A stretch of 32,606 nt of DNA from Hydrogenophaga sp. (GTDB lineage Bacteria > Pseudomonadota > Gammaproteobacteria > Burkholderiales > Burkholderiaceae_C), in NCBI RefSeq assembly GCF_030656115.1, contig NZ_JAUSOO010000027.1, positions 1 through 32,606 of the forward strand. The letters run 5' to 3'. The notes below the pieces were generated by a model that was not told the DNA's origin, made no database searches, and was given only the letters and a program-made list of their open reading frames with translations. This document shows positions 17,239 to 25,222 of this stretch, one piece after another (the stretch's first letter is position 1; each line of letters opens with the position of its first letter). Position numbers and translations under genes: made by a program.

Positions 17239-18377
17239 TAGCCTCGGAAATAGCGGGTGGGCACAAACGGCATGGCCACCACTTCCATGGGCACGGTTTT
17301 GCCGCGCACGATGGCGTTCACCCGGGTACCCAGGGCGGCCTGTGCGAGGTTTACATAGCCGATGGCTACAGGTTTTTCAGCGCTGGGGCCCAGCAGGCCG
17401 CTGGTCACTTCGCCGATGGTTTCGCCCTCGGTCCCCTGCAGCTCGGTGTGCTCGCGCACTGGTACGCGCTCCAGTGCGATCAGGCCCACGCGCTTGCGCG
17501 GCAGGGGGTCGGTGCCGTCGAGCTGAGCCAGCACGCGGGCTGCGCCGGGAAAGCCACCAGCGCGGGCGCCACCGGTGCGGCGCACTTTCTGGATGGCCCA
17601 GTTCAGCGCGGCTTCCACCGGCGTGGTGGTGGTGTCGATGTCTTGCCCGTACAGGCACAGGCCCGCTTCCAGGCGCAGCGAGTTGCGGGCGCCCAGACCG
17701 ACCGGTTTCACTTCGGGCTGGGCCAGCAAGGCGCGGGCAAAGTCGATGGCCGCCTGGGCGGGCAGCGAAATTTCGAACCCGTCTTCGCCGGTGTAGCCGC
17801 TGCGGGTGACGTACAGGTTGCCACCGGCCCAGTTAAAGGCCGCACCGGTCATGAACACCAGTTGTTCCACGCCGGGCAGCAAGCGCTGCAGGGCGGTCAC
17901 GGCTTGCGGGCCTTGCAGGGCGAGCAGGGCGCGGTCGAACTGCGCGTCCACGTGGCACAGCGCGCCGATGCAAGCCTGGATATGGGCGAGGTCATTGTGT
18001 TTGCAGGCGCCGTTGACGATCACAAAAATGTCACTCCCCCGGTTGACGAACATCAGGTCGTCCATGATGCCGCCTTCGTCGTTCAAGAGCAGCCCGTAGC
18101 GTTGCTTGTTCACGCCCAGGTCCACCACATCCACCGGCATCAGGGTTTCAAAGGCAGCGGCGGCGTCCGGGCCCACCAGACGCAACTGGCCCATGTGCGA
18201 CACGTCAAACAGACCGGCTGCGGTGCGTGTGTGGTGGTGTTCGGCCATCAGGCCTGCGGGGTACTGCACCGGCATGCTGTAACCGGCGAAGGGCACCATG
18301 CGGGCGCCGAGTTCGAGGTGCAAGGCGTGCAGCGGGGTTTGCAGCAATTCGGAAGAAGCGTTGGGGTCAGCAGACAT
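17238..18377 (-). CDS. gcvT: Aminomethyltransferase, T protein of the glycine cleavage system
   Basis: A 379-residue T protein that releases ammonia from the aminomethyl-lipoyl arm of GcvH and forms methylene-tetrahydrofolate. Family features: [16 protein letters not shown] near residue 27, [15 protein letters not shown] at about 53-67, and [14 protein letters not shown] in the middle with the folate-site aspartate. The C-terminal barrel ends with FVPTRYFRG. It is the first gene of gcvTHP, with the ATG at 18377 directly downstream of a tandem glycine riboswitch, which explains its regulation. The ribosome site is weak. The stop TAG overlaps the repeat in the gcvT-gcvH gap. Confidence 0.98.
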   Translation of the reverse strand: MSADPNASSELLQTPLHALHLELGARMVPFAGYSMPVQYPAGLMAEHHHTRTAAGLFDVSHMGQLRLVGPDAAAAFETLMPVDVVDLGVNKQRYGLLLNDEGGIMDDLMFVNRGSDIFVIVNGACKHNDLAHIQACIGALCHVDAQFDRALLALQGPQAVTALQRLLPGVEQLVFMTGAAFNWAGGNLYVTRSGYTGEDGFEISLPAQAAIDFARALLAQPEVKPVGLGARNSLRLEAGLCLYGQDIDTTTTPVEAALNWAIQKVRRTGGARAGGFPGAARVLAQLDGTDPLPRKRVGLIALERVPVREHTELQGTEGETIGEVTSGLLGPSAEKPVAIGYVNLAQAALGTRVNAIVRGKTVPMEVVAMPFVPTRYFRG

Positions 18378-18411
18378 GGCGGGCTTTCTGGAGGGTTGTG
18401 CCGGGATTCAA

Positions 18412-18461
18412 TGGGGCAGGCCCACTGAAGGGCTCACACGGTTCATCCGTGCGCTGCCCCA
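18412..18461 (-). promoter_or_regulatory. Expression platform of the gcvT glycine riboswitch
   Basis: On the minus strand TGGGGCAG (18461-18454), overlapping the 3' side of aptamer II P1, is perfectly complementary to CTGCCCCA (18419-18412) downstream. The enclosed 34 bases include a small CACGG/CCGTG hairpin. P1 and this helix compete for the same strand. No U-run follows. The logic is the same as in front of dadA. Confidence 0.55.
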
Positions 18462-18665
18462 CTGTCCGCTTTACCTGAGAGATTCACGCGGGCGATACCG
18501 TGCTTGCTCCTTCGGTGGGCTGTGTGACAGCCTCTCTCCAGTGGGGTACAGCGGCTTTGCAGCCGCTGGTTGCCAGTCCTTTTGCCTGAGCGTTCAGGGC
18601 TTGCTGTTTCAGCAAGCCGCCTGCGCCTTCGGCGGCCACCCGTGGGGCAGCTCTCTCCTGACCGG
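18457..18665 (-). promoter_or_regulatory. Tandem glycine riboswitch upstream of gcvT
   Basis: Two aptamers lie on the minus strand. Aptamer I (about 18665-18572) has GGAGAGAG, GCCGCCGAAGGCGCAGG and CTCAGGCAAAAGGAC. Aptamer II (18546-18457) has GGAGAGAGG, CACCGAAGGAGCAAG and CTCTCAGGTAAA, closed by a strong CCCCACT/AGTGGGG P1. The linker between them holds an extra perfect hairpin (18549-18568). This fills most of the 321-base gap between the unknown protein gene at 18699 and gcvT. Glycine binding is expected to raise gcvTHP expression. Confidence 0.95.
18549..18568 (-). other. GNRA-capped hairpin in the riboswitch linker
   Basis: CAGCGGCT and AGCCGCTG form a perfect 8-bp stem with a GCAA tetraloop on the minus strand. 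It stands between aptamer I and aptamer II, where tandem glycine riboswitches usually have only a short single-stranded linker. Confidence 0.75.
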
Positions 18666-18698
18666 GCGAGTTTACCGGAATCGGTAGGCTGTGGGCCG

Positions 18699-19256
18699 TC
18701 AGATCGCGTTCGCCACCAGTTCCTGCGGCAGCAGTTTGGCCAACCGCTGGCTGATGCCGTCGGCCCGTTCGGGGCCTGCCAGGGTTTCGACATCCACAAT
18801 CATCTGGCGGCCCACGGCCAGTATGGCCGCACCGTCGCGCGCTTCGCGCAAAGCTTCCCGGTAGTGTTGCGCCAGGGCTTTGTCGCGTGGTGCAAACAGC
18901 CGTTCGCTGAGGTCAAACAAAAACATGCGCGCCGCCGCTATGGATTGTGTCCCCACGAACTGGTCTCCATGCGTGGCGGGCGCTGGCGCAGCGGGCGCAT
19001 CCTTGGGCTTGACGGCGGCCTGTGCAGCGGCTTTGACTGCAGTGGCCGTCGCAGCTCTTTGGGGCTCGACACGCTGCAGAAATTCTTTCTGCAGCAGTTG
19101 GTCGATCAGCGTGCGGCCTTCGCCACCAAACAGTTCAGCAATGATGGCCTCGGGCTGGTTTCCATCCACCAACAACAGCACCGCCCGCTCGCGCTGCCCC
19201 AGCGATCGGTTGCCCGGGCGCAACTCAAGGCGACCTTTCTCAGTCTTGATCAACAT
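18699..19256 (-). CDS. Unknown protein with Ala/Pro-rich linker
   Basis: I do not recognise this 185-residue protein. The N-terminal part (about residues 1-65, MLIKTEKGRLELRPGNRSLG) looks like a compact helical domain including LLLVDGNQPEAIIAELFGGEG. It is joined by a linker rich in Ala, Pro and Lys (about 66-98) to a helical C-terminal part (ARMFLFDLSERLFAPRD to the end). There is no signal peptide or membrane segment, so it is probably cytoplasmic. GGAG seven bases before the ATG supports the start and hence a real gene. It ends 34 bases before the gcvT riboswitch begins and is downstream of the kinase on the same strand. The Lys-Thr-rich start and N-terminal layout resemble conserved Burkholderiales hypothetical proteins, but I assign no function. 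Confidence 0.7.
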   Translation of the reverse strand: MLIKTEKGRLELRPGNRSLGQRERAVLLLVDGNQPEAIIAELFGGEGRTLIDQLLQKEFLQRVEPQRAATATAVKAAAQAAVKPKDAPAAPAPATHGDQFVGTQSIAAARMFLFDLSERLFAPRDKALAQHYREALREARDGAAILAVGRQMIVDVETLAGPERADGISQRLAKLLPQELVANAI

Positions 19257-19334
19257 GCGAACACTCCAACGTGGTTGTTGTGGAATGTTGCTTCAGCCAT
19301 GTGTCGCTGGCGTTACGGTGGTGCTCAGTTTTGC

Positions 19335-19991
19335 TCAATCATTCGAAAATACATAGCAACTGCCGCCGTCTTCCAGGGTGACCTGGTGTTGGGCTTTGTG
19401 CCGGTAGGCTTCAATGCGGCGCGTATTGGGCTCGTCGGTGGCGGCGATCCAGGCCAGCGCCTGTTCGCGGCTGCGGCCAAATTGCTGGTGGCGCTGAGCC
19501 AACCGGTCCAGCCGCAAGGCGGGGTCTACCTGCAGGTACCACACCTCGTCCAGCAGGCTGGCCACGGGAGCCCAGCCATCGTCTGGCAGCAACAGGTAAT
19601 TGCCTTCGGTGACGATGAGTGGTGTGCTCGCGAACAGCGGTAGGGCGCCAGCCACTGGCTCTTCCATGTCGCGGCGGAAATCGGGGGCGTACACCACCTC
19701 GTCGTTGGCTTGCGTGCGCAGACGGCGCAGCAGCGCAGCGTATCCGGTGGCGTCAAAGGTGTCGGGTGCGCCCTTGCGGTGTGCGCGTCCCAGGCGTTCC
19801 AGCTCTACCTGCGCCAAGTGAAAGCCGTCCATGGGCACAGTCTGGGCCTGTGTGCCCAGGCTGTGCGCTATCAGGTGGGCGAGCGTGGATTTGCCCGCAC
19901 CCGGCGGACCCACCACGCCCAGCAGGCGGCGCGGGCCGCTGGCCAGCAACTGCAGGCGCTCGACCAGCGCCGGGTGCAGCCAAGGGGCCAT
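19335..19991 (-). CDS. P-loop nucleoside/nucleotide kinase family protein (YggC/FrcK-like)
   Basis: A 218-residue kinase of the uridine kinase/pantothenate kinase-like superfamily. The Walker A motif GPPGAGKS is at residues 28-35. VPMDGFHLAQVELERLG carries the substrate-loop Asp, and the region TPLIVTEGNYLLLPDDGW is the Walker B-like strand. LRLDRLAQRHQQFGRSREQALAW looks like the lid. The ATG at 19991 shares one base with the ETF-QO stop (TGATG), so translation is coupled; an in-frame longer start would lie inside ETF-QO. Related proteins phosphorylate fructose, nucleosides or pantothenate-like compounds. The substrate here cannot be told, and the coupling to ETF-QO has no obvious metabolic logic. 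Confidence 0.85.
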   Translation of the reverse strand: MAPWLHPALVERLQLLASGPRRLLGVVGPPGAGKSTLAHLIAHSLGTQAQTVPMDGFHLAQVELERLGRAHRKGAPDTFDATGYAALLRRLRTQANDEVVYAPDFRRDMEEPVAGALPLFASTPLIVTEGNYLLLPDDGWAPVASLLDEVWYLQVDPALRLDRLAQRHQQFGRSREQALAWIAATDEPNTRRIEAYRHKAQHQVTLEDGGSCYVFSND

Positions 19992-21676
19992 CACATGCCC
20001 GCGTAATTCGGCCCACCGCCGCCCTCGGGCGTGACCCACACGATGTTCTGCGTCGGGTCCTTGATGTCGCAGGTTTTGCAGTGCACGCAGTTCTGCGCGT
20101 TGATCTGCAGCCGGTCGCTGTTGTCGGCGTTCTTCACAAACTCGTACACCCCGGCCGGGCAGTAACGGCTCTCCGGCCCGGCGTACTTGGCCAGGTTGAT
20201 GTTCACCGGCACGCTCGCGTCTTTGAGCGTCAGGTGCGCGGGCTGGTGTTCTTCGTGGTTGGTGTTGCTGATGAACACGCTGCTCAAGCGGTCGAAGGTG
20301 ATCACGCCGTCGGGCTTGGGGTACGTGATCTGCGGCATCTCGGCCGCGGGTTTGAGCTTGGTGTGGTCTTGGGTGGTGTTGTGCAGCGTCCAGGGCGGGT
20401 TGCTCACGCCCACCTTGGGCAGGAACCAGTGCTCTACCCCGGTCATCATCTTGCCCAGCAGCGGGCTCTTCTTGAACCAGTTCTTGAAGTTGCGGTAGGT
20501 CCAGAGTTCTTCATACAGCCAGCTCTGCTTGAAGCCTTCGGGGAAAGCACTCAGTTCGTCGCTGCTGCGGCCGGCGGCCACGGCTTCAAACGCCGCTTCG
20601 GCGCACAGCATGCCGCTCTTGATGGCGGCGTGGCTGCCCTTGATGCGTGCTGCATTCAGGAAGCCCGCATCGCAACCCACCAGTGCGCCACCCGGGAACA
20701 CGGTTTTGGGCAGGGCCTGGGGTGTGCCGTTGTTCAGCGCCCGGGCACCGTAGCCCAGGCGCTTGCCGCCTTCAATGTGGGCCTTGATGCTGGGGTGGGT
20801 CTTCCAGCGCTGCATTTCTTCAAACGGGCTCATCCACGGGTTCTGGTAGTCCAGCCCGATGACGTAGCCCAGCGTGACCTTGTTGTCTTCGAGGTGGTAG
20901 AGGAAACCACCACCAAACGCATCGTCATTCAGCGGCCAGCCAGCGGTGTGCACCACCAGGCCGGGCTTGGCCTTGTCGGCCGGCACTTCCCACAGTTCCT
21001 TGATGCCGATGGCGAAGGTCTGCGCGTCTTTGCCTTCGTCGAGTTGGTACTTCGCAATGAGCTGCTTGCCCAGATGCCCACGCGCACCTTCGGCGAACAC
21101 GGTGTACTTGGCGTGCAGTTCCATGCCAATTTGAAAGCTGTCCATGGGCTCGCCGTCTTTGCCCACACCCTGGTTGCCGGTGGCCACGCCCTTGACCGAA
21201 CCATCGTCGTTGTAAAGCACTTCGGCGGCGGTGAAGCCGGGGACGATTTCCACACCCAGGGCTTCGGCCTGTTCCCCCAGCCATTTCGTCACCGCACCCA
21301 GGCTGATGACGTAGCAGCCGTGGTTGTCAAAGTTGCGCGGCATCAGCCAGTCGGGCGTGCGCTGGGCGCCGGTCTCGGAGAGCAACAGCAGGTCGTCACC
21401 GGTCACGGGCTGGTTCAGCGGGGCGCCGAGTGCTTTCCAGTTCGGGAAGAGTTCGGTGATGGCTTTCGGGTCCATGACCGCGCCCGAGAGGATGTGGGCA
21501 CCGGGCTCGGAGCCTTTCTCCAACACGCAGACGTTGATCTCGCTGCCTTTGTCTGCCGCCAATTGCTTCAGGCGGATGGCGGTGGACAGGCCGGCGGGGC
21601 CGCCGCCGACGATCACCACGTCGTATTCCATCGCTTCGCGCGGGCCGTAGGTGCTGAGGAGGTCTTGTGGGCTCAT
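19991..21676 (-). CDS. Electron transfer flavoprotein-ubiquinone oxidoreductase
   Basis: A 561-residue ETF-QO, full length for the family. It moves electrons from ETF, reduced by acyl-CoA and related dehydrogenases, to ubiquinone in the membrane. The FAD motif is YDVVIVGGGPAGLSTAIRL (about residue 18). The C-terminal 4Fe-4S ligands are in RYCPAGVYEF and NAQNCVHCKTCDIKDP, and the tail ends GGGGPNYAGM as is typical. Start at 21676 (MSPQDLLSTYGPREAMEYD); a second Met at residue 16 is possible, but the first opens a conserved-looking leader. Ribosome site weak. It fits the many acyl-CoA-related genes here. Divergent from the SDR gene across 170 bases in which I see no clear regulatory motif. Confidence 0.96.
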   Translation of the reverse strand: MSPQDLLSTYGPREAMEYDVVIVGGGPAGLSTAIRLKQLAADKGSEINVCVLEKGSEPGAHILSGAVMDPKAITELFPNWKALGAPLNQPVTGDDLLLLSETGAQRTPDWLMPRNFDNHGCYVISLGAVTKWLGEQAEALGVEIVPGFTAAEVLYNDDGSVKGVATGNQGVGKDGEPMDSFQIGMELHAKYTVFAEGARGHLGKQLIAKYQLDEGKDAQTFAIGIKELWEVPADKAKPGLVVHTAGWPLNDDAFGGGFLYHLEDNKVTLGYVIGLDYQNPWMSPFEEMQRWKTHPSIKAHIEGGKRLGYGARALNNGTPQALPKTVFPGGALVGCDAGFLNAARIKGSHAAIKSGMLCAEAAFEAVAAGRSSDELSAFPEGFKQSWLYEELWTYRNFKNWFKKSPLLGKMMTGVEHWFLPKVGVSNPPWTLHNTTQDHTKLKPAAEMPQITYPKPDGVITFDRLSSVFISNTNHEEHQPAHLTLKDASVPVNINLAKYAGPESRYCPAGVYEFVKNADNSDRLQINAQNCVHCKTCDIKDPTQNIVWVTPEGGGGPNYAGM

Positions 21677-21846
21677 GGTGTGCAGTCTCTGTGGAATGTC
21701 GGGCCGGACGGCGCAAGCTGCCCGTCAGGAACACGGGGGCGAATCCTGTCGTGATGGAGACGGATTCTAGTAGGCGATGCCGCACAATCGCTGTCACGCT
21801 GGATGCGAACCACTTCGCAACGGATTCATTCGAGAAGGAACTCTAA

Positions 21847-22629
21847 ATGGCTTACACATTGGATCTGTCGGGTCGCGTGGCCCTGGTCACCGGCGCTTCG
21901 GGTGGTTTGGGCGAGCAATTCGCCAAGACATTGGCCCGTGCCGGTGCGGCTGTGGTGCTGGCGAGTCGCCGCACCGACCGCCTGATGGCCCTGCGCGCGC
22001 ACATCGAAGCCGAGGGTGGTGACGCCCATGTGGTCGCGCTGGATGTGACCGACACCGCGTCCATCAAAGCGGCCGTTGCCCACGCCGAAACCGAGGTGGG
22101 CCCGATCGACATTCTGATCAACAACTCGGGTGTGAGCACCACGCAGCGCTTGCAGGATGTGAGCGAAGACGACTACGACTTCGTGATGAACACCAACACC
22201 AAGGGCGCGTTTTTTGTGGCGCAAGAGGTGGCCAAGCGCATGTTGGCGCGGGCCAAGGGCGCGGCACCGGGCACCTACGTGGGCGGGCGCATCATCAACA
22301 TCGCGTCCATGGCGGGCCTGAAGGTGCTGCCGCAAATTGGCGTGTACTGCATGAGCAAGGCCGCCGTGGTGCACATGACCAAGGCCATGGCGGTGGAGTG
22401 GGGCAAGTTCGGCATCAACGTCAACGCCATCTGCCCGGGCTACATCGACACCGAGATCAACCACCACCACTGGGCCACCGAGCAAGGGCAGAAGCTGGTG
22501 AACATGCTGCCGCGCAAACGCGTGGGCCACCCTGCTGACCTGGACGCTCTGCTCGTGATGCTGTGCGCCAGCGAAAGCCACTTCATCAACGGCGCGGTGA
22601 TCGCGGCCGATGACGGTTTTGGGGTCTGA
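21847..22629 (+). CDS. SDR family NAD(P)-dependent oxidoreductase
   Basis: A 260-residue classical short-chain dehydrogenase/reductase. The cofactor motif TGASGGLGEQFA is at about residues 16-27, NNSG in the core, the catalytic YxxxK as YCMSKAA (Tyr167, Lys171), and the NAICPGYIDTEIN loop follows. AAGGA lies 8 bases before the ATG. Likely a 3-hydroxyacyl-CoA or alcohol-type reductase given the acyl-CoA context (ETF-QO divergent, thioesterase downstream), but SDR substrate cannot be read from sequence. First of three tightly packed genes. Confidence 0.93.
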   Translation: MAYTLDLSGRVALVTGASGGLGEQFAKTLARAGAAVVLASRRTDRLMALRAHIEAEGGDAHVVALDVTDTASIKAAVAHAETEVGPIDILINNSGVSTTQRLQDVSEDDYDFVMNTNTKGAFFVAQEVAKRMLARAKGAAPGTYVGGRIINIASMAGLKVLPQIGVYCMSKAAVVHMTKAMAVEWGKFGINVNAICPGYIDTEINHHHWATEQGQKLVNMLPRKRVGHPADLDALLVMLCASESHFINGAVIAADDGFGV

Positions 22630-22632
22630 TTC

Positions 22633-23631
22633 TTGATTGCAACCGACGCCGCGCGCACCGCCGCCTGGCCGGCGGGCATGGTCACCGGTATTCTGGCCGG
22701 GTTGGGTGCCGGCGCCTTCTGGGGCATGACTTTTGTGGCGCCCTTGATGGTGGCGGGTTTCAGTTCGGTGGACTACACGGTGGGGCGCTTTGTGGCTTGC
22801 GGGCTGTTTTCGCTGCTGCTCTTGGCAGGCAGGCCGCTGGCGGGGCTGTTTCGCCGCGAGGCGGCGGGTCGGGCGTTGCAGCTGGGTGCATGGCGCTGGC
22901 CCACGCCGCGCCAGGCCTTGGCGGCTCTGGGCCTGAGTGTGCTGGGCTACACCGGTTACTACCTGTTGCTGGTTCTGGCCATTCAAGACGCGGGCGCTGC
23001 CTTGCCGGTGCTGATCATTGGCACCATTCCGCTGTGGGTGATGGTGCTGGGCAAGCCGCACGCTTTGCGCTGGGGCGCACTGGTGCCCGGCGTGTTGCTC
23101 ACGGCGCTCGGCATGGTGCTGATGATGCAGGCCACGGTCGATGCCGCCAGCCACGGCAACGCTGACGCACCCGCCGGGCAGGTGTGGCGCGGCGTGTTGT
23201 ACGCCGTGGCGGCCATGGCGAGCTGGACCGCGTTTGGTCTGCTCAACGCCGCCTGGCTGCGGCGCCACCCCGAGGTGAATTCGACCGACTGGGCCAACTG
23301 GCTTGGCATGGCGGCGGGTGTGGGCGCGCTGTTGCTGTGGGGCCTGTGGGGCTCTGACTGGGCCAGCCTGCGGGCCCGTGAGGGCTTTGGCACCTTTGTG
23401 CTGGTGTGCACCGTGACCGGCATTGGCTCGGCCTGGGTGGCGGCGGTGCTGTGGAACATGGCCAGCCGCCGCCTGAGTCCGAGCCTGGCCGGGCAACTCA
23501 TCGTCAGTGAAACGGTTTTTGGATTGATTTACACCTTTGCCTGGAGCGCCCAATGGCCGGCGGCCATGCAGTGGGCAGCCTGCGTGCTGTTCGTGCTGGG
23601 CATCCTGGCTTCTATCAAGGCACACCGATGA
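22633..23631 (+). CDS. DMT superfamily (EamA) permease
   Basis: A 332-residue membrane protein with about ten hydrophobic helices arranged as two EamA repeats (roughly residues 18-150 and 165-328). Early motifs are GAGAFWGMTFVAPLM and YTVGRFVACG; late motifs are RRLSPSLAGQLIVSETVFG and the final VLFVLGILAS. Probably an exporter of a metabolite. The reading from TTG at 22633 starts 3 bases after the SDR stop and has GGGG 8 bases upstream; an ATG at 22678 (MVTGILAG) would also be natural for the family, so the start is uncertain. The stop overlaps the thioesterase ATG. No substrate is indicated. Confidence 0.88.
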   Translation: MIATDAARTAAWPAGMVTGILAGLGAGAFWGMTFVAPLMVAGFSSVDYTVGRFVACGLFSLLLLAGRPLAGLFRREAAGRALQLGAWRWPTPRQALAALGLSVLGYTGYYLLLVLAIQDAGAALPVLIIGTIPLWVMVLGKPHALRWGALVPGVLLTALGMVLMMQATVDAASHGNADAPAGQVWRGVLYAVAAMASWTAFGLLNAAWLRRHPEVNSTDWANWLGMAAGVGALLLWGLWGSDWASLRAREGFGTFVLVCTVTGIGSAWVAAVLWNMASRRLSPSLAGQLIVSETVFGLIYTFAWSAQWPAAMQWAACVLFVLGILASIKAHR

Positions 23632-24077
23632 AACTTGAACTCCCTGAAGACAAGAAACTGGTGCACAGCATCGTTGTCCCCATCCGCTGGGGCGACATGG
23701 ACGCCATGGGCCACGTCAACAACACGCTGTATTTCCGTTACATGGAAATTGCCCGGCTCGACTGGTTTTTTGGCATGGGCCTGCCGGCCGACCCGAAGGG
23801 CGAAGGTCCGGTGATCGTCAACGCCTTCTGCAATTTCATCCGGCAACTGGAGTTTCCGGGTGATGTGCTGGTGCGCACCTACCTGGGCACCATGGGGCGC
23901 ACCTCGTTTGACACCTACCACGAGATGTTGCGCACCGACGACCCGAACACGGTCTACGCCAACGGCGGCGCCACCGTGGTCTGGGTGGACTTTCCGCAGC
24001 AGAAGTCGGTGCCCATGTCGGACCACGCCCGCGCCCTGATCGAAACCACAGGCAGCGCGCCGCGTCTGCCCGGCTGA
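23628..24077 (+). CDS. Acyl-CoA thioesterase, 4-hydroxybenzoyl-CoA thioesterase family
   Basis: A 149-residue hotdog-fold protein. The catalytic-Asp motif reads RWGDMDAMGHVNNTLYFRYME (about residues 19-39), the hallmark of the 4HBT group. It hydrolyses acyl- or aroyl-CoA to free acid and CoA. The ATG at 23628 overlaps the permease stop by four bases (ATGA); longer readings lie inside the permease gene. Third gene of SDR-DMT-thioesterase; a CoA-thioester release step followed by export would be a natural reading, but that is inference. Convergent with the AhpD-like gene. Confidence 0.93.
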   Translation: MKLELPEDKKLVHSIVVPIRWGDMDAMGHVNNTLYFRYMEIARLDWFFGMGLPADPKGEGPVIVNAFCNFIRQLEFPGDVLVRTYLGTMGRTSFDTYHEMLRTDDPNTVYANGGATVVWVDFPQQKSVPMSDHARALIETTGSAPRLPG

Positions 24078-24126
24078 CCCGTCCAACCTGCGGCGACCTG
24101 CGCAGCTCTGGGGGGTGGGACCAGCT

Positions 24127-24720
24127 TCATTTTGTTTTCGGCACCCGCCCCATCAGATAAAACTCCGGGTTGGGCATCATGCCGCTGAAGCTGGCCATGC
24201 GGTTGGACAGGCCGAAAAATGCGGTGATGGCAGCAATGTCCCACGCGTCTTCGTCGCTGAAACCATGGGCGTGCAGGGTGGCGAAATCGGCATCGTCCAC
24301 CTCGTGTGAGGCCAGGCACACCTTCATCGCAAAGTCGAGCATGGCGCGCTGACGCGGTGCTATGTCGGCCTTGCGGTGGTTGACCGCCACCTGGTCGGCC
24401 ACCAGCGGTTTCTTCTCGTAAATGCGCAGAATGGCGCCGTGGGCCACCACGCAATACAGGCAGTGGTTGGCTGCGCTGGTGGTGGTGACGATCATTTCCC
24501 GGTCGCCCTTGCTCAGGCCCGAGGTGCGGCCTGCCGTCTCGGGCGTCATCAAAGCGTCGTGGTAGGCAAAAAAGGCCCGCCATTCGGCCGGGCGCCGCGC
24601 CAGGCCCAGAAACACGTTGGGCACGAAGCCTGCTTTCTCCTGCACCTCCAGAATCTTGGCTTTGAGGTCGTCGGGCAGGCTGTTCAGGTCGGGCAGGGGG
24701 TATCGGGGGGTGTTGCTCAT
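24127..24720 (-). CDS. AhpD-like peroxidase-related protein (carboxymuconolactone decarboxylase fold)
   Basis: A 197-residue all-helical protein of the AhpD/CMD superfamily, peroxidase-related subgroup. The redox motif is SAANHCLYCVVAHG (Cys87, Cys90, His94), the CxxC-x3-H of AhpD-type proteins. The N-terminal PLPDLNSLPDDLKAKI and the C-terminal NRMASFSGMMPNPEFYLMGR match this subgroup. It likely acts as a thiol peroxidase or disulfide reductase. ATG at 24720 with GGAGA seven bases upstream. Divergent from pcaC across 79 bases, which puts two CMD-fold proteins head to head. Confidence 0.9.
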   Translation of the reverse strand: MSNTPRYPLPDLNSLPDDLKAKILEVQEKAGFVPNVFLGLARRPAEWRAFFAYHDALMTPETAGRTSGLSKGDREMIVTTTSAANHCLYCVVAHGAILRIYEKKPLVADQVAVNHRKADIAPRQRAMLDFAMKVCLASHEVDDADFATLHAHGFSDEDAWDIAAITAFFGLSNRMASFSGMMPNPEFYLMGRVPKTK

Positions 24721-24799
24721 GTTCTTGTCTCCAGTCCAAAAAAGGGGGCTGGCCAGTTTATCCTTGAGCCATTCGCACACAAGACACCTGGAGCACAGC

Positions 24800-25177
24800 A
24801 TGCAAGACGATCAGTACCGCACCGGCCTGGCCACCCGCCGCGAGGTCATGGGCGATCCATTCGTGGACCGCGCGCTGGCAGGTACCACCCCGTTTACCCA
24901 ACCCATCCAAGACCACATTTCGCGCGCCGCCTGGGGCGACGTGTGGCAGCGCGACGGGTTGGACCGCAAGACCCGCAGCCTGATCACGGTGGCCATGCTC
25001 ACCGCGCTGGGCAAGCAGCACGAGCTGAAAGGCCATGTGCGCGGTGCGCTGAACAACGGCGCCACGGTGCAGGAGATCCAGGAAGTGCTGCTGCACGCCG
25101 CCGTGTATTGCGGCGTGCCCGCGTCGGTGGAGGCTTTTCGCACCGCGGCCGAGGTGTGCGAGCCGCCTGCTGCCTGA
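24800..25177 (+). CDS. pcaC: 4-carboxymuconolactone decarboxylase
   Basis: A 125-residue PcaC-type protein, the normal length. It contains RTGLATRREVMGDPFVDRA, WGDVWQRDGLDRKTRSLITV and HVRGALNNGATVQEIQEVLLHAAVYCG, all characteristic. It decarboxylates 4-carboxymuconolactone to 3-oxoadipate enol-lactone in the protocatechuate branch of the beta-ketoadipate pathway. GGAG lies six bases before the ATG; the open frame extends upstream but overlaps the divergent promoter. No other pca gene is adjacent, so a stand-alone role on related gamma-lactones is possible. The Bug receptor gene follows 45 bases later and may be co-transcribed. Confidence 0.9.
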   Translation: MQDDQYRTGLATRREVMGDPFVDRALAGTTPFTQPIQDHISRAAWGDVWQRDGLDRKTRSLITVAMLTALGKQHELKGHVRGALNNGATVQEIQEVLLHAAVYCGVPASVEAFRTAAEVCEPPAA

Positions 25178-25222
25178 GCCGCTGAGACTTTCTTTTTTTT
25201 CAATTCAGAACGGAGTTTTTCC

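Noticed and set aside
19619..21754. Plus-strand open frame of 711 codons opposite the kinase and ETF-QO
   Set aside because: Shadow of two confident genes; begins inside the kinase gene.
21826..23625. Minus-strand open frame of 599 codons opposite the SDR and DMT genes
   Set aside because: Gln/His/Arg-rich mirror frame of two confident genes.
25178..25222. Terminator after pcaC based on a run of T
   Set aside because: TTTCTTTTTTTT is present, but the bases before it form direct (GCCGC) rather than inverted repeats, so no stem was found.
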